From positions 2,868,282 to 2,932,281 of the forward strand of contig NZ_CP028105.1 in assembly GCF_003019675.1 (NCBI RefSeq): a stretch of DNA of 64,000 bases, read 5' to 3'. A model generated the notes under the pieces. That model saw nothing but the letters and a program-made list of their open reading frames with translations. It did not search any database and had not been told where the DNA came from. The DNA comes from Fusobacterium ulcerans (GTDB taxonomy: Bacteria; Fusobacteriota; Fusobacteriia; Fusobacteriales; Fusobacteriaceae). The position numbers and the translations under genes are program-made. Position 1 is the first letter of the stretch. Every line of letters begins with the position of its first letter. Shown piece after piece: positions 25,040 through 33,021 of the stretch.

Positions 25040-25453
25040 TTGGAAAGAGATAGAGTAGTTTTCAATAAAGATAAAAAAGATGTACTTACAATAGAGGAAA
25101 TCAGCAAGGAAAAAACAGCAAACTGTATGCAGTGTGGAAAATGTTCTGCTGGATGCCCTGCTGCTGAAGGAATGGACATACTTCCTCATCAAGTAATAAG
25201 ACATCTGCAAATGGGAGATGTAGAAACAATAAAAAATAGTAAAACTATATGGACTTGTGCTTCTTGTTTTACTTGTGCTTCTCGTTGTCCTAGAAATGTA
25301 GATCTTTGTAAATTGATGGAAGCAGTTCGTTTGACTATCGTAAGAAAAAAAGGAAGCAGCAAATTGATTCCTGAGGATGTACCTGGAATAATGTCAGATA
25401 AAAAGATGCCGCAGCAAGCTATTGTTAGTGCATTTCGTAAATATAGTAAATAA
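25040..25453 (+). CDS. hdrC: Heterodisulfide reductase subunit C homologue (HdrC)
   Basis: 137 aa, starting with TTG 25040 after AGGGAGGAAAAA. Two [4Fe-4S] sites: C29/C32/C35/C39 (CMQCGKCSAGCP) and C73/C76/C79/C83 (CASCFTCASRCP). In the known complex HdrC wires HdrA to HdrB. Soluble, without the membrane partner HdrE. Follows hdrB by 27 bp. Confidence 0.94.
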   Translation: MERDRVVFNKDKKDVLTIEEISKEKTANCMQCGKCSAGCPAAEGMDILPHQVIRHLQMGDVETIKNSKTIWTCASCFTCASRCPRNVDLCKLMEAVRLTIVRKKGSSKLIPEDVPGIMSDKKMPQQAIVSAFRKYSK

Positions 25454-25477
25454 ACTGTTTTGTGAGGAGGAAAGAGA

Positions 25478-27463
25478 TTGCAAAGAGTTGGAGTTTTTGT
25501 TTGTTGGTGCGGGAATAATATAGCAGGTACTGTAGATGTAGAAAGAGTATCTGAAGTAGCAAAGGATATTCCTGGAGTAGTTTATTCAACAAATTATCAA
25601 TATATGTGCTCAGAGATAGGGCAAAATTTATTAAAGGATGCTATAAAAGAGCATAACTTAGATAGAGTAGTAGTTGCTTCATGTTCACCTAGAATGCATG
25701 AGACAACATTTCGTAATGCAGCAGCAAAGGCTGGATTAAATCCATACCTTGTTGAGATAGCAAATATAAGAGAACACTGTTCATGGGTACATAAAGACAA
25801 AGAGCAGGGAACAGAAAAAGCAATAGCACTTGTAAAAGCTGCTGTAGCAAAAGCTATTCTTAATGCTCCGTTAGTATCTGGAGAGAGTGGAGTAGAAAAA
25901 AGAGCATTGGTAATCGGAGGGGGAATTGCTGGTATACAGACAGCCCTTGATATAGCTGATGCAGGATTCAAAGTGGATATAGTTGAGAAGCAACCAAGTA
26001 TAGGTGGAAAAATGGCTCAGTTAGATAAGACATTCCCTACACTTGACTGTTCAGCTTGTATCTTAACACCTAAAATGGTTGATGCTTCTATGCATCCAAA
26101 CATTACTTTACATACATACAGTGAAATAGAAGCTGTAAATGGTTATGTAGGAAACTTTACAGTATCTATAAAGAAAAAAGCTCGTTATGTAGATATGGAT
26201 AAATGTACAGGTTGTGGAATCTGTGTTGAAAAATGTCCTTCAAGAAAAGCAGGAAATGAATTTGAAGAAAATCTAACTAAAAGAGGAGCTATATATAAAG
26301 CATTTGCACAGGCAGTACCAAATGTACCAGTAATCGATACTACTCAATGTATAAAAATGGCAACTGGAAAATGTGGAATCTGTGAAAAACTTTGTATGGC
26401 AAAAGCTATAGATTTCTCTCAAAAAGATGAAATTATAGAAGAAAGATATGGAGCTATAGTAGTAGCTACTGGATATGATCTTATCAATCTTGAGAAGTTA
26501 GGAGAATACAACTATTCTCATCCAAATGTAATAACTTCACTGGAATTTGAAAGACTTACAAATGCAGCAGGACCTACTCATGGAAAATTCCTTAAACCTT
26601 CAGATCATACAAAACCTAAGAAAGTAGTTTTTGTACAATGTGTTGGATCAAGAGATACAAGCGACAGAGGAAAACCTTACTGTTCAAAAATCTGTTGTAT
26701 GTATACAGCAAAACATGCAATGCTTCTTAGAGATAAATACCCAGATATCGAAGCATATGTATTCTATATAGATGTAAGAACACCTGGTAAAAACTTTGAT
26801 GAATTCCAAAGAAGAGCAGTTGAAGAGTATGGAGTTCAATATATCAAAGGTATGGTTGGAAAAGTATTCCCAGAAGGGGATAAACTAATGGTAAATGGTG
26901 TAGATGCACTTACTGGACAGACAGTTGTAATAGATGCTGATATGGTAGTACTGGCAGCAGCTACAAGAGCTAAAGATGATGCAGTAGCTTTAAAAAGAAA
27001 GCTAAACATCAGTACAGATACAAACAACTTCTTTACAGAGGCACATCCAAAACTAAAACCAGTAGAAACAGCTTCAGCAGGAATATACTTAGCAGGGGCT
27101 TGTCAAGGACCTAAAGATATTCCTGAAACAGTGGCACAAGCCAGTGCAGCAGCAGCAAAAGCAATAATTCTGCTTTGCAAGGATAAACTTGTAAATAACC
27201 CTTGTGTATCTTCTGTAAATACAGATCTTTGCAGTGGATGCGGTCAATGTGCACAAATGTGTCCATACGATGCTATCTCTCTAAAAATGACTGATATCAG
27301 AGATCATGGAAAAGTTGTAAGAAGATTAGTGGCAACAGTAAATGATGCACTATGTCAAGGATGTGGAGGATGTACAGTATCTTGCCGTCCAGGAGCAATT
27401 GACCTGAGAGGATTCTCAAATAAACAAATTATGGCGGAGGTAGATGCAATATGTCGTCTGTAG
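25478..27463 (+). CDS. hdrA: Heterodisulfide reductase subunit A homologue (HdrA), flavin-bifurcating subunit
   Basis: 661 aa, full length, TTG start after GAGGAGG. An N-terminal domain with C9/C11/C44 and VVVASCSPRMHETTFR, a FAD-binding thioredoxin-reductase fold (VIGGGIAGIQTALDIADAG) with the HdrA hallmark LDCSACILTPKM, an inserted ferredoxin domain (CTGCGICVEKCP; GKCGICEKLCMAKAI), then YCSKICCMYTAKHAM, and a C-terminal ferredoxin domain (CSGCGQCAQMCP; CQGCGGCTVSC). In characterised complexes its FAD splits electron pairs between ferredoxin and HdrBC. Overlaps flxD by 13 bp. Confidence 0.95.
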   Translation: MQRVGVFVCWCGNNIAGTVDVERVSEVAKDIPGVVYSTNYQYMCSEIGQNLLKDAIKEHNLDRVVVASCSPRMHETTFRNAAAKAGLNPYLVEIANIREHCSWVHKDKEQGTEKAIALVKAAVAKAILNAPLVSGESGVEKRALVIGGGIAGIQTALDIADAGFKVDIVEKQPSIGGKMAQLDKTFPTLDCSACILTPKMVDASMHPNITLHTYSEIEAVNGYVGNFTVSIKKKARYVDMDKCTGCGICVEKCPSRKAGNEFEENLTKRGAIYKAFAQAVPNVPVIDTTQCIKMATGKCGICEKLCMAKAIDFSQKDEIIEERYGAIVVATGYDLINLEKLGEYNYSHPNVITSLEFERLTNAAGPTHGKFLKPSDHTKPKKVVFVQCVGSRDTSDRGKPYCSKICCMYTAKHAMLLRDKYPDIEAYVFYIDVRTPGKNFDEFQRRAVEEYGVQYIKGMVGKVFPEGDKLMVNGVDALTGQTVVIDADMVVLAAATRAKDDAVALKRKLNISTDTNNFFTEAHPKLKPVETASAGIYLAGACQGPKDIPETVAQASAAAAKAIILLCKDKLVNNPCVSSVNTDLCSGCGQCAQMCPYDAISLKMTDIRDHGKVVRRLVATVNDALCQGCGGCTVSCRPGAIDLRGFSNKQIMAEVDAICRL

Positions 27464-27900
27464 AAAAAGTAGAAAAAGAAGAATTCAAACCTTTGATAGT
27501 TGCATTCTGCTGTAACTGGTGTAGTTATGCAGGTGCTGACTTAGCAGGGACAAGCAGATTAAACTACCCTGCTAATGTAAAAATAATTCGTGTTCCATGC
27601 TCTTGCAGAGTAAATACTAACTTCATAATCCGTGCTTTCCAAAAAGGTGCAGATGGAGTAGTTATTGCAGGATGTCACCCAGGGGACTGTCACTACTCAA
27701 CAGGAAACTATTACACAAGACGTCGTTTCTCTGTGTTCATCAATCTTCTTGAGTATATGGGAATAGAAAAAGAGCGTTTCAAAATAGACTGGATATCAGC
27801 TGCGGAAGCAAATAAGTTTGCTACAGTAATGAATGAAGTATTGGAAAACGTTCATAGACTTGGACCAAATAAAAAGTTGAGGGATGGTAGATGGAAATAA
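27451..27900 (+). CDS. flxD: FlxD/MvhD-type electron-transfer subunit
   Basis: 149 aa of the MvhD family. Cysteine pattern FCCNWCSYAGAD, PCSCRVN and AGCHPGDCHY ligates a [2Fe-2S] cluster. In methanogens MvhD docks the hydrogenase to HdrA; with no hydrogenase here and FlxCBA following, it should join the NADH-oxidising module to HdrA. Overlaps hdrA (13 bp) and flxC (10 bp), implying stoichiometric coupled translation. Confidence 0.93.
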   Translation: MSSVEKVEKEEFKPLIVAFCCNWCSYAGADLAGTSRLNYPANVKIIRVPCSCRVNTNFIIRAFQKGADGVVIAGCHPGDCHYSTGNYYTRRRFSVFINLLEYMGIEKERFKIDWISAAEANKFATVMNEVLENVHRLGPNKKLRDGRWK

Positions 27901-28766
27901 TGACTGAAAAAATTAGAAAAATAGCTAAAGAAGCACTTTCAAGTAATAAAGTCCAAATGGTAATTGGTTGGGAAAAAGGAGATTTCTCATTTGAATCTAT
28001 ACCAGTTTTCATCACTGATGCTGAACAGGCTGATAAACTTGTATTAGATGCTTACTGTATAAACAACCTAAGCAAATATCTTATGGAACAAACACAAAAA
28101 TATGAAAAAATTGGAATATTTTTAAAAGGATGCGATTCATTAGGATTAAACCAATTATTGAAAGACCATAGAATAGACAGAGAAAAAGTATATGTATGGG
28201 GAGTTCCATGTAATGAAATGGTTGATTCTAAAAATAATAAATATACAAAATGTGAAACTTGTCTTCACCCTACTCCAGTAGTATATGATGAACTGTTAGG
28301 AGAGGAAATAACTTCTGAAATTGATCCTGAAGAGAGATTCAGAGAAGTAAGAATACTTGAGAATATGACTGCTGATGAAAGATACGAATTCTGGAGCAAT
28401 GAGTTTTCAAGATGTATCAGATGTAATGCTTGTCGTAACATATGCCCAGCATGCAGCTGTGTAAAATGTGTATTCGACAATGATGATATAAATGTTTTAG
28501 GAAAAGCTAATATAGCACCTGAAAATGGATTCTTCCACTTAACAAGAGCTTACCATGTAGCTGGTAACTGTGTGGACTGTGGAGAATGTGCAAGAATATG
28601 TCCTGCTCATATCAGACTTGACCTGTTAAACAGAAAAATAATAAAAGATATCAATGAAACTTATGGAGCATGGGAAGCAGGACTTGATTCTGAAACTCCA
28701 GCACCATTAGTATCATACACACTAGAAGATAAAGATAACTTTGCAGTAAAAAAAGGAGGTAAATAA
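27891..28766 (+). CDS. flxC: FlxC-type iron-sulfur subunit
   Basis: 291 aa. The N-terminal 170 residues resemble the F420-hydrogenase beta-like fold of Flx iron-sulfur proteins (FLKGCDSLGLNQLL, GVPCNEM, KCETCLHPTP). The C-terminal part has [4Fe-4S] motifs CIRCNACRNICPACSCVKC and CVDCGECARICP. Predicted to relay electrons between FlxA and HdrA in the FlxABCD-HdrABC family. ATG 27891 is supported by GAGGGA six nt before. Which iron-sulfur subunit is called B or C is assigned by similarity only. Confidence 0.85.
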   Translation: MEIMTEKIRKIAKEALSSNKVQMVIGWEKGDFSFESIPVFITDAEQADKLVLDAYCINNLSKYLMEQTQKYEKIGIFLKGCDSLGLNQLLKDHRIDREKVYVWGVPCNEMVDSKNNKYTKCETCLHPTPVVYDELLGEEITSEIDPEERFREVRILENMTADERYEFWSNEFSRCIRCNACRNICPACSCVKCVFDNDDINVLGKANIAPENGFFHLTRAYHVAGNCVDCGECARICPAHIRLDLLNRKIIKDINETYGAWEAGLDSETPAPLVSYTLEDKDNFAVKKGGK

Positions 28767-29794
28767 TGAAAAAAGTATTAAAAAGCAGACTGACTGAATT
28801 ATGGGAAGCTATTAATAACAGTTTTGATTTATTTCTTCCAATGGAAAATGGTACTCTTGTAAATTTTGGAAGCTATGCAGCTGACAAAAATGTAAGACTT
28901 GATGTACTTAAAACAAGTTCATCAGTAAAAGAGTTTGTTTTTCCTCAAACTGAAACATACTTAAAATTTAAAAATACAAGAAAAAAACTTGAACTTACAC
29001 CAGTAAATGTAGAGGGAAGAGACTATGTGCTTTTTGGTGTTAGAAACTGTGATGCAGCAAGTTTTAAAATAATGGACAATATATTTTTGAGAGAGCCGGT
29101 AGATACATATTACAGAGCTCACAGAGCAAAAGGGATCATAGTAACTATGGCATGTAATTCTCCAGAGGAAACTTGTTTCTGTAGTGCATTTGGAATAGAT
29201 GCTGCTGAAGCTTCTCCAGCTTCTGATATAGTAACTTGGGATATGGGAGACTATATCTTATGGGAAGCAAAGACAGAAAAGGGAGAAAAGCTTACTGCTG
29301 CTGTCTCATCTGTACTTGAAGATGCTGAAGATGTAAATGCTCTTGAAACATTAAAAAAAGAGATCAAAGAAAAAATGGAATCACTTCCATTAAAAGATCT
29401 TGATCCTAAAAAAATAACTAAAGAACAACAGGAGCTTTTCGATATGGAAGACTTCTGGGGAGATATCAGCAAAAAATGTCTAGCTTGTGGGTCTTGTACA
29501 TTTGTATGTCCAACTTGCCACTGTTATGATGTAAAAGATTATGATGGAGGAAATGCTGGAGAGAGATACAGATGCTGGGATTCTTGCATGATATCAGACT
29601 TTACTCGTATGGCTCATGGAAATCCAAGAACTAGTCAATTACAAAGAGTAAGACAAAGATTTATGCACAAACTTGTATATTATCCAAAAAATCATGAGGG
29701 AATGTACTCTTGTGTAGGATGTGGAAGATGTGTTGAGAAATGTCCTGTAGGACTAAATATTGTAAGAGTAATAAAAAGATTGGGGGAGGAATAA
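28766..29794 (+). CDS. flxB: FlxB-type iron-sulfur subunit (sulfhydrogenase beta/AsrA-like)
   Basis: 342 aa. The N-terminal half matches the beta subunit of sulfhydrogenase and AsrA (RDYVLFGVRNCDAASFKIMD, YYRAHRAKGIIVTMAC, ETCFCSAFG). The C-terminal part has CLACGSCTFVCPTCHCYDV, YRCWDSCM and CVGCGRCVEKCPVGLN, two [4Fe-4S] clusters. Overlaps flxC by one base (TAATG) and is 1 bp from flxA. Electron relay from FlxA. Confidence 0.88.
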   Translation: MKKVLKSRLTELWEAINNSFDLFLPMENGTLVNFGSYAADKNVRLDVLKTSSSVKEFVFPQTETYLKFKNTRKKLELTPVNVEGRDYVLFGVRNCDAASFKIMDNIFLREPVDTYYRAHRAKGIIVTMACNSPEETCFCSAFGIDAAEASPASDIVTWDMGDYILWEAKTEKGEKLTAAVSSVLEDAEDVNALETLKKEIKEKMESLPLKDLDPKKITKEQQELFDMEDFWGDISKKCLACGSCTFVCPTCHCYDVKDYDGGNAGERYRCWDSCMISDFTRMAHGNPRTSQLQRVRQRFMHKLVYYPKNHEGMYSCVGCGRCVEKCPVGLNIVRVIKRLGEE

Positions 29795-29795
29795 T

Positions 29796-30656
29796 ATGAG
29801 TTGTGGTTGCGGATGTCATGATCATGACAATGATCCTTTAATGCCTAAAGTGGCAATAATAACTAATATCAGAAGAGATACTCCTGATGTTACTACATTT
29901 AGAATAGAGAGTCCAGAAGGTGGAAAACCTTTTGAATTTATGCCAGGTCAATGTGCTATGCTGTCAGTTCCTCCAATAGGAGAAGCTATATTCTCTATAA
30001 CTTCATCTCCTACTGTAAAAGATTACATGGAGTGCAGCATAAAAAAATGCGGAATAGTAACTGACTATATACACCAGCTTGAAGAGGGAGCTGAAATTGG
30101 TATAAGAGGACCATATGGAAATAACTTCCCTGTAGAAGAAGCAGATGTATTGAAAGGTAAAGACCTTCTGTTCATAGCTGGAGGTATAGGACTTGCTCCT
30201 CTTCGTTCAGTTATCAACTATGTAATGGATAACAGAGAAAACTATGGAAAAGTGGATATCGTATATGGTTCACGTACTCCAGATGATCTAGTACATCAAA
30301 ATGATATTTTCAAAGTATGGCCTGCTCAGAAAGACACAAATGTGCATCTGACAGTAGACAGAGAATTTGAAGGATGGGATGGGCATGTTGGATTTGTCCC
30401 AAACTATGTAAAAGAGCTTGGACTTGACAATAACAAAGTTGCTCTTGTGTGCGGACCTCCAATCATGATCAAATTTGTACTTCAAGGTTTGGAAGAAATC
30501 GGATTTAAGAAAGAGCAAGTATTCACTACATTGGAACTTAAAATGAAATGTGGTGTAGGAAAATGCGGACGTTGCAACATTGGAGATAAATATGTTTGTA
30601 AAGATGGTCCAGTATTTAGATGTGATGAAATTTTAGAACTTCCAAATGAATATTAA
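29796..30656 (+). CDS. flxA: FlxA-type FAD/NAD(P)H-binding subunit
   Basis: 286 aa of the ferredoxin-NADP reductase fold. FAD-binding FSITSSP, NAD-binding AGGIGLAPLRSVINY, YGSRTPDDL and VCGPPIMIKF, and a C-terminal [2Fe-2S] site C252/C257/C260/C268 (KCGVGKCGRCN). This is the predicted NADH entry point. Odd feature: the first ten residues MSCGCGCHDH are Cys/His-rich and precede the usual start of the fold, perhaps a metal site or a tether. Confidence 0.92.
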   Translation: MSCGCGCHDHDNDPLMPKVAIITNIRRDTPDVTTFRIESPEGGKPFEFMPGQCAMLSVPPIGEAIFSITSSPTVKDYMECSIKKCGIVTDYIHQLEEGAEIGIRGPYGNNFPVEEADVLKGKDLLFIAGGIGLAPLRSVINYVMDNRENYGKVDIVYGSRTPDDLVHQNDIFKVWPAQKDTNVHLTVDREFEGWDGHVGFVPNYVKELGLDNNKVALVCGPPIMIKFVLQGLEEIGFKKEQVFTTLELKMKCGVGKCGRCNIGDKYVCKDGPVFRCDEILELPNEY

Positions 30657-30688
30657 TATTGAGAAAAAATCATAGTAAGGAGAGATAA

Positions 30689-31369
30689 ATGGCTGAAAAG
30701 AAAATGGTTGATATATATATATTAGGTAAAAAATATACTGTACCTTCAACTCTAACAATAATGGATTCTATGGAATATGCAGGATATCAGCTTATAAGAA
30801 GCTGCGGATGCAGATCAGGATTCTGTGGAGCTTGTGCTACTGTATATAGAGTGCAGGGACAAAGTGAACTTAAAGTAACTCTTGCTTGTCAAAGCGAGGT
30901 AGAAGATGGAATGTATCTTACACAAATTCCTTTCTTCCCGGGGAAAAAAGCAGTTTATGATATGGATAAAGTAGAAGCTTCTGCTGATACTATGGTAGAA
31001 AAATATCCTGAAATATACAAATGTATAGGATGTAATGCTTGTACAAAAGGATGTTCTCAAGGAATCAATGTAATGCAGTATATTGCATATGCACAAAGAG
31101 GAGAATTTGAGAAATGTGCTCATGAATCATTTGACTGTGTAGGATGTGGAATATGTGCATCAAAATGTCCTGCTGGAATAACTCACTACAATGTAGGACT
31201 TCTGGCTCGTCGTATTACTGGAAAACATATAGCTCCTAAGAGTAAACATTTAATGGAAAGAGTTGAAGAAATCAACGCTGGTAAATTAGATGCGGAATTA
31301 GATGAAATGATGAACAAAAGTATAGATGAACTAAAAGATCTATACAATCATAGAGATATCACTAAATAG
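30689..31369 (+). CDS. Fumarate reductase/succinate dehydrogenase-type iron-sulfur subunit (FrdB/TfrB N-terminal type)
   Basis: 226 aa. N-terminal plant-ferredoxin domain with C39/C41/C46/C49/C67 for [2Fe-2S] (CGCRSGFCGAC...LACQ). Then C112/C115/C118/C122 and C150/C153/C156/C160, both CX2CX2CX3C, giving two cubane [4Fe-4S] rather than the [4Fe-4S]+[3Fe-4S] of membrane FrdB. No FrdC/D membrane anchor is nearby. Methanogen TfrB is a FrdB-HdrB fusion; here the FrdB part is separate and HdrB is encoded at the operon start. Predicted wire between Hdr and the flavoprotein. Confidence 0.88.
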   Translation: MAEKKMVDIYILGKKYTVPSTLTIMDSMEYAGYQLIRSCGCRSGFCGACATVYRVQGQSELKVTLACQSEVEDGMYLTQIPFFPGKKAVYDMDKVEASADTMVEKYPEIYKCIGCNACTKGCSQGINVMQYIAYAQRGEFEKCAHESFDCVGCGICASKCPAGITHYNVGLLARRITGKHIAPKSKHLMERVEEINAGKLDAELDEMMNKSIDELKDLYNHRDITK

Positions 31370-31391
31370 TAGGAATGGAGGTTTTTGATAG

Positions 31392-33002
31392 ATGTATACG
31401 GCAGAAATGAGAGAATTAATAAAAAAGGTTGAGGCAACTCGTCCAAGTAGAATGGGACATGATTTTCCAAGATTGTCTCCAGAAGCTAAACTTGAAATAT
31501 TAAAGAGTAATCACCCTGACTATGTAGAAAGTGGATTCAGACCGCTTAATCTTGGAGTAAATTCTGGAGATAAAGTGCCTTTGGAACTAGCTGATCTTAT
31601 AGAAGCAAAAAGCAGAGTGGAATTAGATAAAGTAGATCTTAACAGAGTAGACTATGATGTAGATGTTCTTATAATAGGAGCAGGGGGAGCAGGAGCTGCT
31701 GCTGCACTGGAAGCACATAATACTGGAGCAAAAGTAATGATAGCTACTAAACTTCGTTTTGGTGATGCCAACACTATGATGGCAGAAGGAGGAATCCAAG
31801 CTGCTGACAAGCCAGACGATTCACCTGCTAGACACTACTTAGATGTATTAGGTGGAGGACATTTCACAAACATTCCTGAACTGGCAAAAGCATTAGTACA
31901 TGATGCACCGGGAGCTATCCAATGGCTTAATGAACTTGGAGTAATGTTTGATAAAGAAGAAGATGGAACTATGCATACACAGCATGGTGGAGGAACTTCA
32001 AGAAAGAGAATGCATGCTGCTGCTGACTACAGTGGAGCAGAAATCATGCGTGTACTTAGAGATGAAGTAAGAAATAAAGGTGTAGAAGTAATAGAGTTTT
32101 CACCAGCTGTAGAACTTATAAAAGATACAGAGGGAAAAGTAGCAGGAGCTGTACTGTATAATCTTGAAACTAAAGAATACTCAGTAGCAAAAGCTAAAAC
32201 TGTAATACTGGCTACAGGAGGAGCAGGAAGACTTCATTATCATGGATTCCCTACTTCTAACCACTATGGAGCAACAGCTGATGGATTAGTATTAGGATAC
32301 AGAGTAGGAGCAGAACTTGCTTTTGCTGATACTATTCAATATCATCCTACAGGAGTTGCATTCCCATCTCAAATATTTGGTGCTCTAGTAACTGAAAAAG
32401 TAAGAGGACTTGGAGCTACACCTCTTAACATAGATGGAGAGCAATTCGTATATCACTTAGAAACAAGAGATATCGAAGCATCTGCTATCATCAATGAATG
32501 TAATGTAAAAGGAAAAGGAATTGCTACACCAACTGGAGAAGTTGGAGTATGGCTTGACACTCCATTAATCGACATGATACATGGAGAGGGAACATTGGAA
32601 AAAAGACTTCCTGCAATGTTTAGAATGTTTGAAAAATTTGGAATAGATATGAGAAAAGAACCAATTCTTATCTACCCAACACTTCATTATCAAAATGGAG
32701 GACTCCTAATCAATGATAAAGGGGAAACTAAAATAGAAAACCTATTTGTTGCTGGAGAATGTGCTGGAGGAATCCACGGAAGAAACAGACTTATGGGAAA
32801 TTCATTATTGGATATAATAGTATTTGGACGTAGAGCTGGTAAAAATGCTGGTGCTAAGAGTAAAGAGGTTGAAGTAAAAGACCTTACTCTAAATCATATA
32901 GCAGAATACCATGAATCTTTGAAAGCAAATGGAGTAGAAACTGACAGAGTATCTCCTATGCTGCTTCCTCGTTACAGACATGGTGCAGATAAACAAAACT
33001 AA
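31392..33002 (+). CDS. Fumarate reductase flavoprotein subunit (FrdA/TfrA family)
   Basis: 536 aa. FAD motif LIIGAGGAGAAAALEA (residues 93-108) follows an unusual 88-residue N-terminal extension. The fumarate/succinate site is complete by motif: H318 (QYHPTG), E335/R338 (TEKVRG), R359 (ETRD), H432 (LHYQNGG), R466 (HGRNRLMGNSL). The His that binds FAD covalently in membrane FrdA is Asn here (N127, DANTMMAEGG), so FAD should be noncovalent as in soluble TfrA and L-aspartate oxidase. With FrdB and DcuC adjacent, fumarate reduction to succinate is the best reading; other enoate acceptors remain possible. Confidence 0.88.
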   Translation: MYTAEMRELIKKVEATRPSRMGHDFPRLSPEAKLEILKSNHPDYVESGFRPLNLGVNSGDKVPLELADLIEAKSRVELDKVDLNRVDYDVDVLIIGAGGAGAAAALEAHNTGAKVMIATKLRFGDANTMMAEGGIQAADKPDDSPARHYLDVLGGGHFTNIPELAKALVHDAPGAIQWLNELGVMFDKEEDGTMHTQHGGGTSRKRMHAAADYSGAEIMRVLRDEVRNKGVEVIEFSPAVELIKDTEGKVAGAVLYNLETKEYSVAKAKTVILATGGAGRLHYHGFPTSNHYGATADGLVLGYRVGAELAFADTIQYHPTGVAFPSQIFGALVTEKVRGLGATPLNIDGEQFVYHLETRDIEASAIINECNVKGKGIATPTGEVGVWLDTPLIDMIHGEGTLEKRLPAMFRMFEKFGIDMRKEPILIYPTLHYQNGGLLINDKGETKIENLFVAGECAGGIHGRNRLMGNSLLDIIVFGRRAGKNAGAKSKEVEVKDLTLNHIAEYHESLKANGVETDRVSPMLLPRYRHGADKQN

Positions 33003-33021
33003 TATATAAAGGGGGAATAAA

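Noticed and set aside
24242-27463. True CoM-S-S-CoB heterodisulfide reductase
   Set aside because: No CoM/CoB or other methanogenesis genes; subunits fit the bacterial Flx-Hdr family instead.
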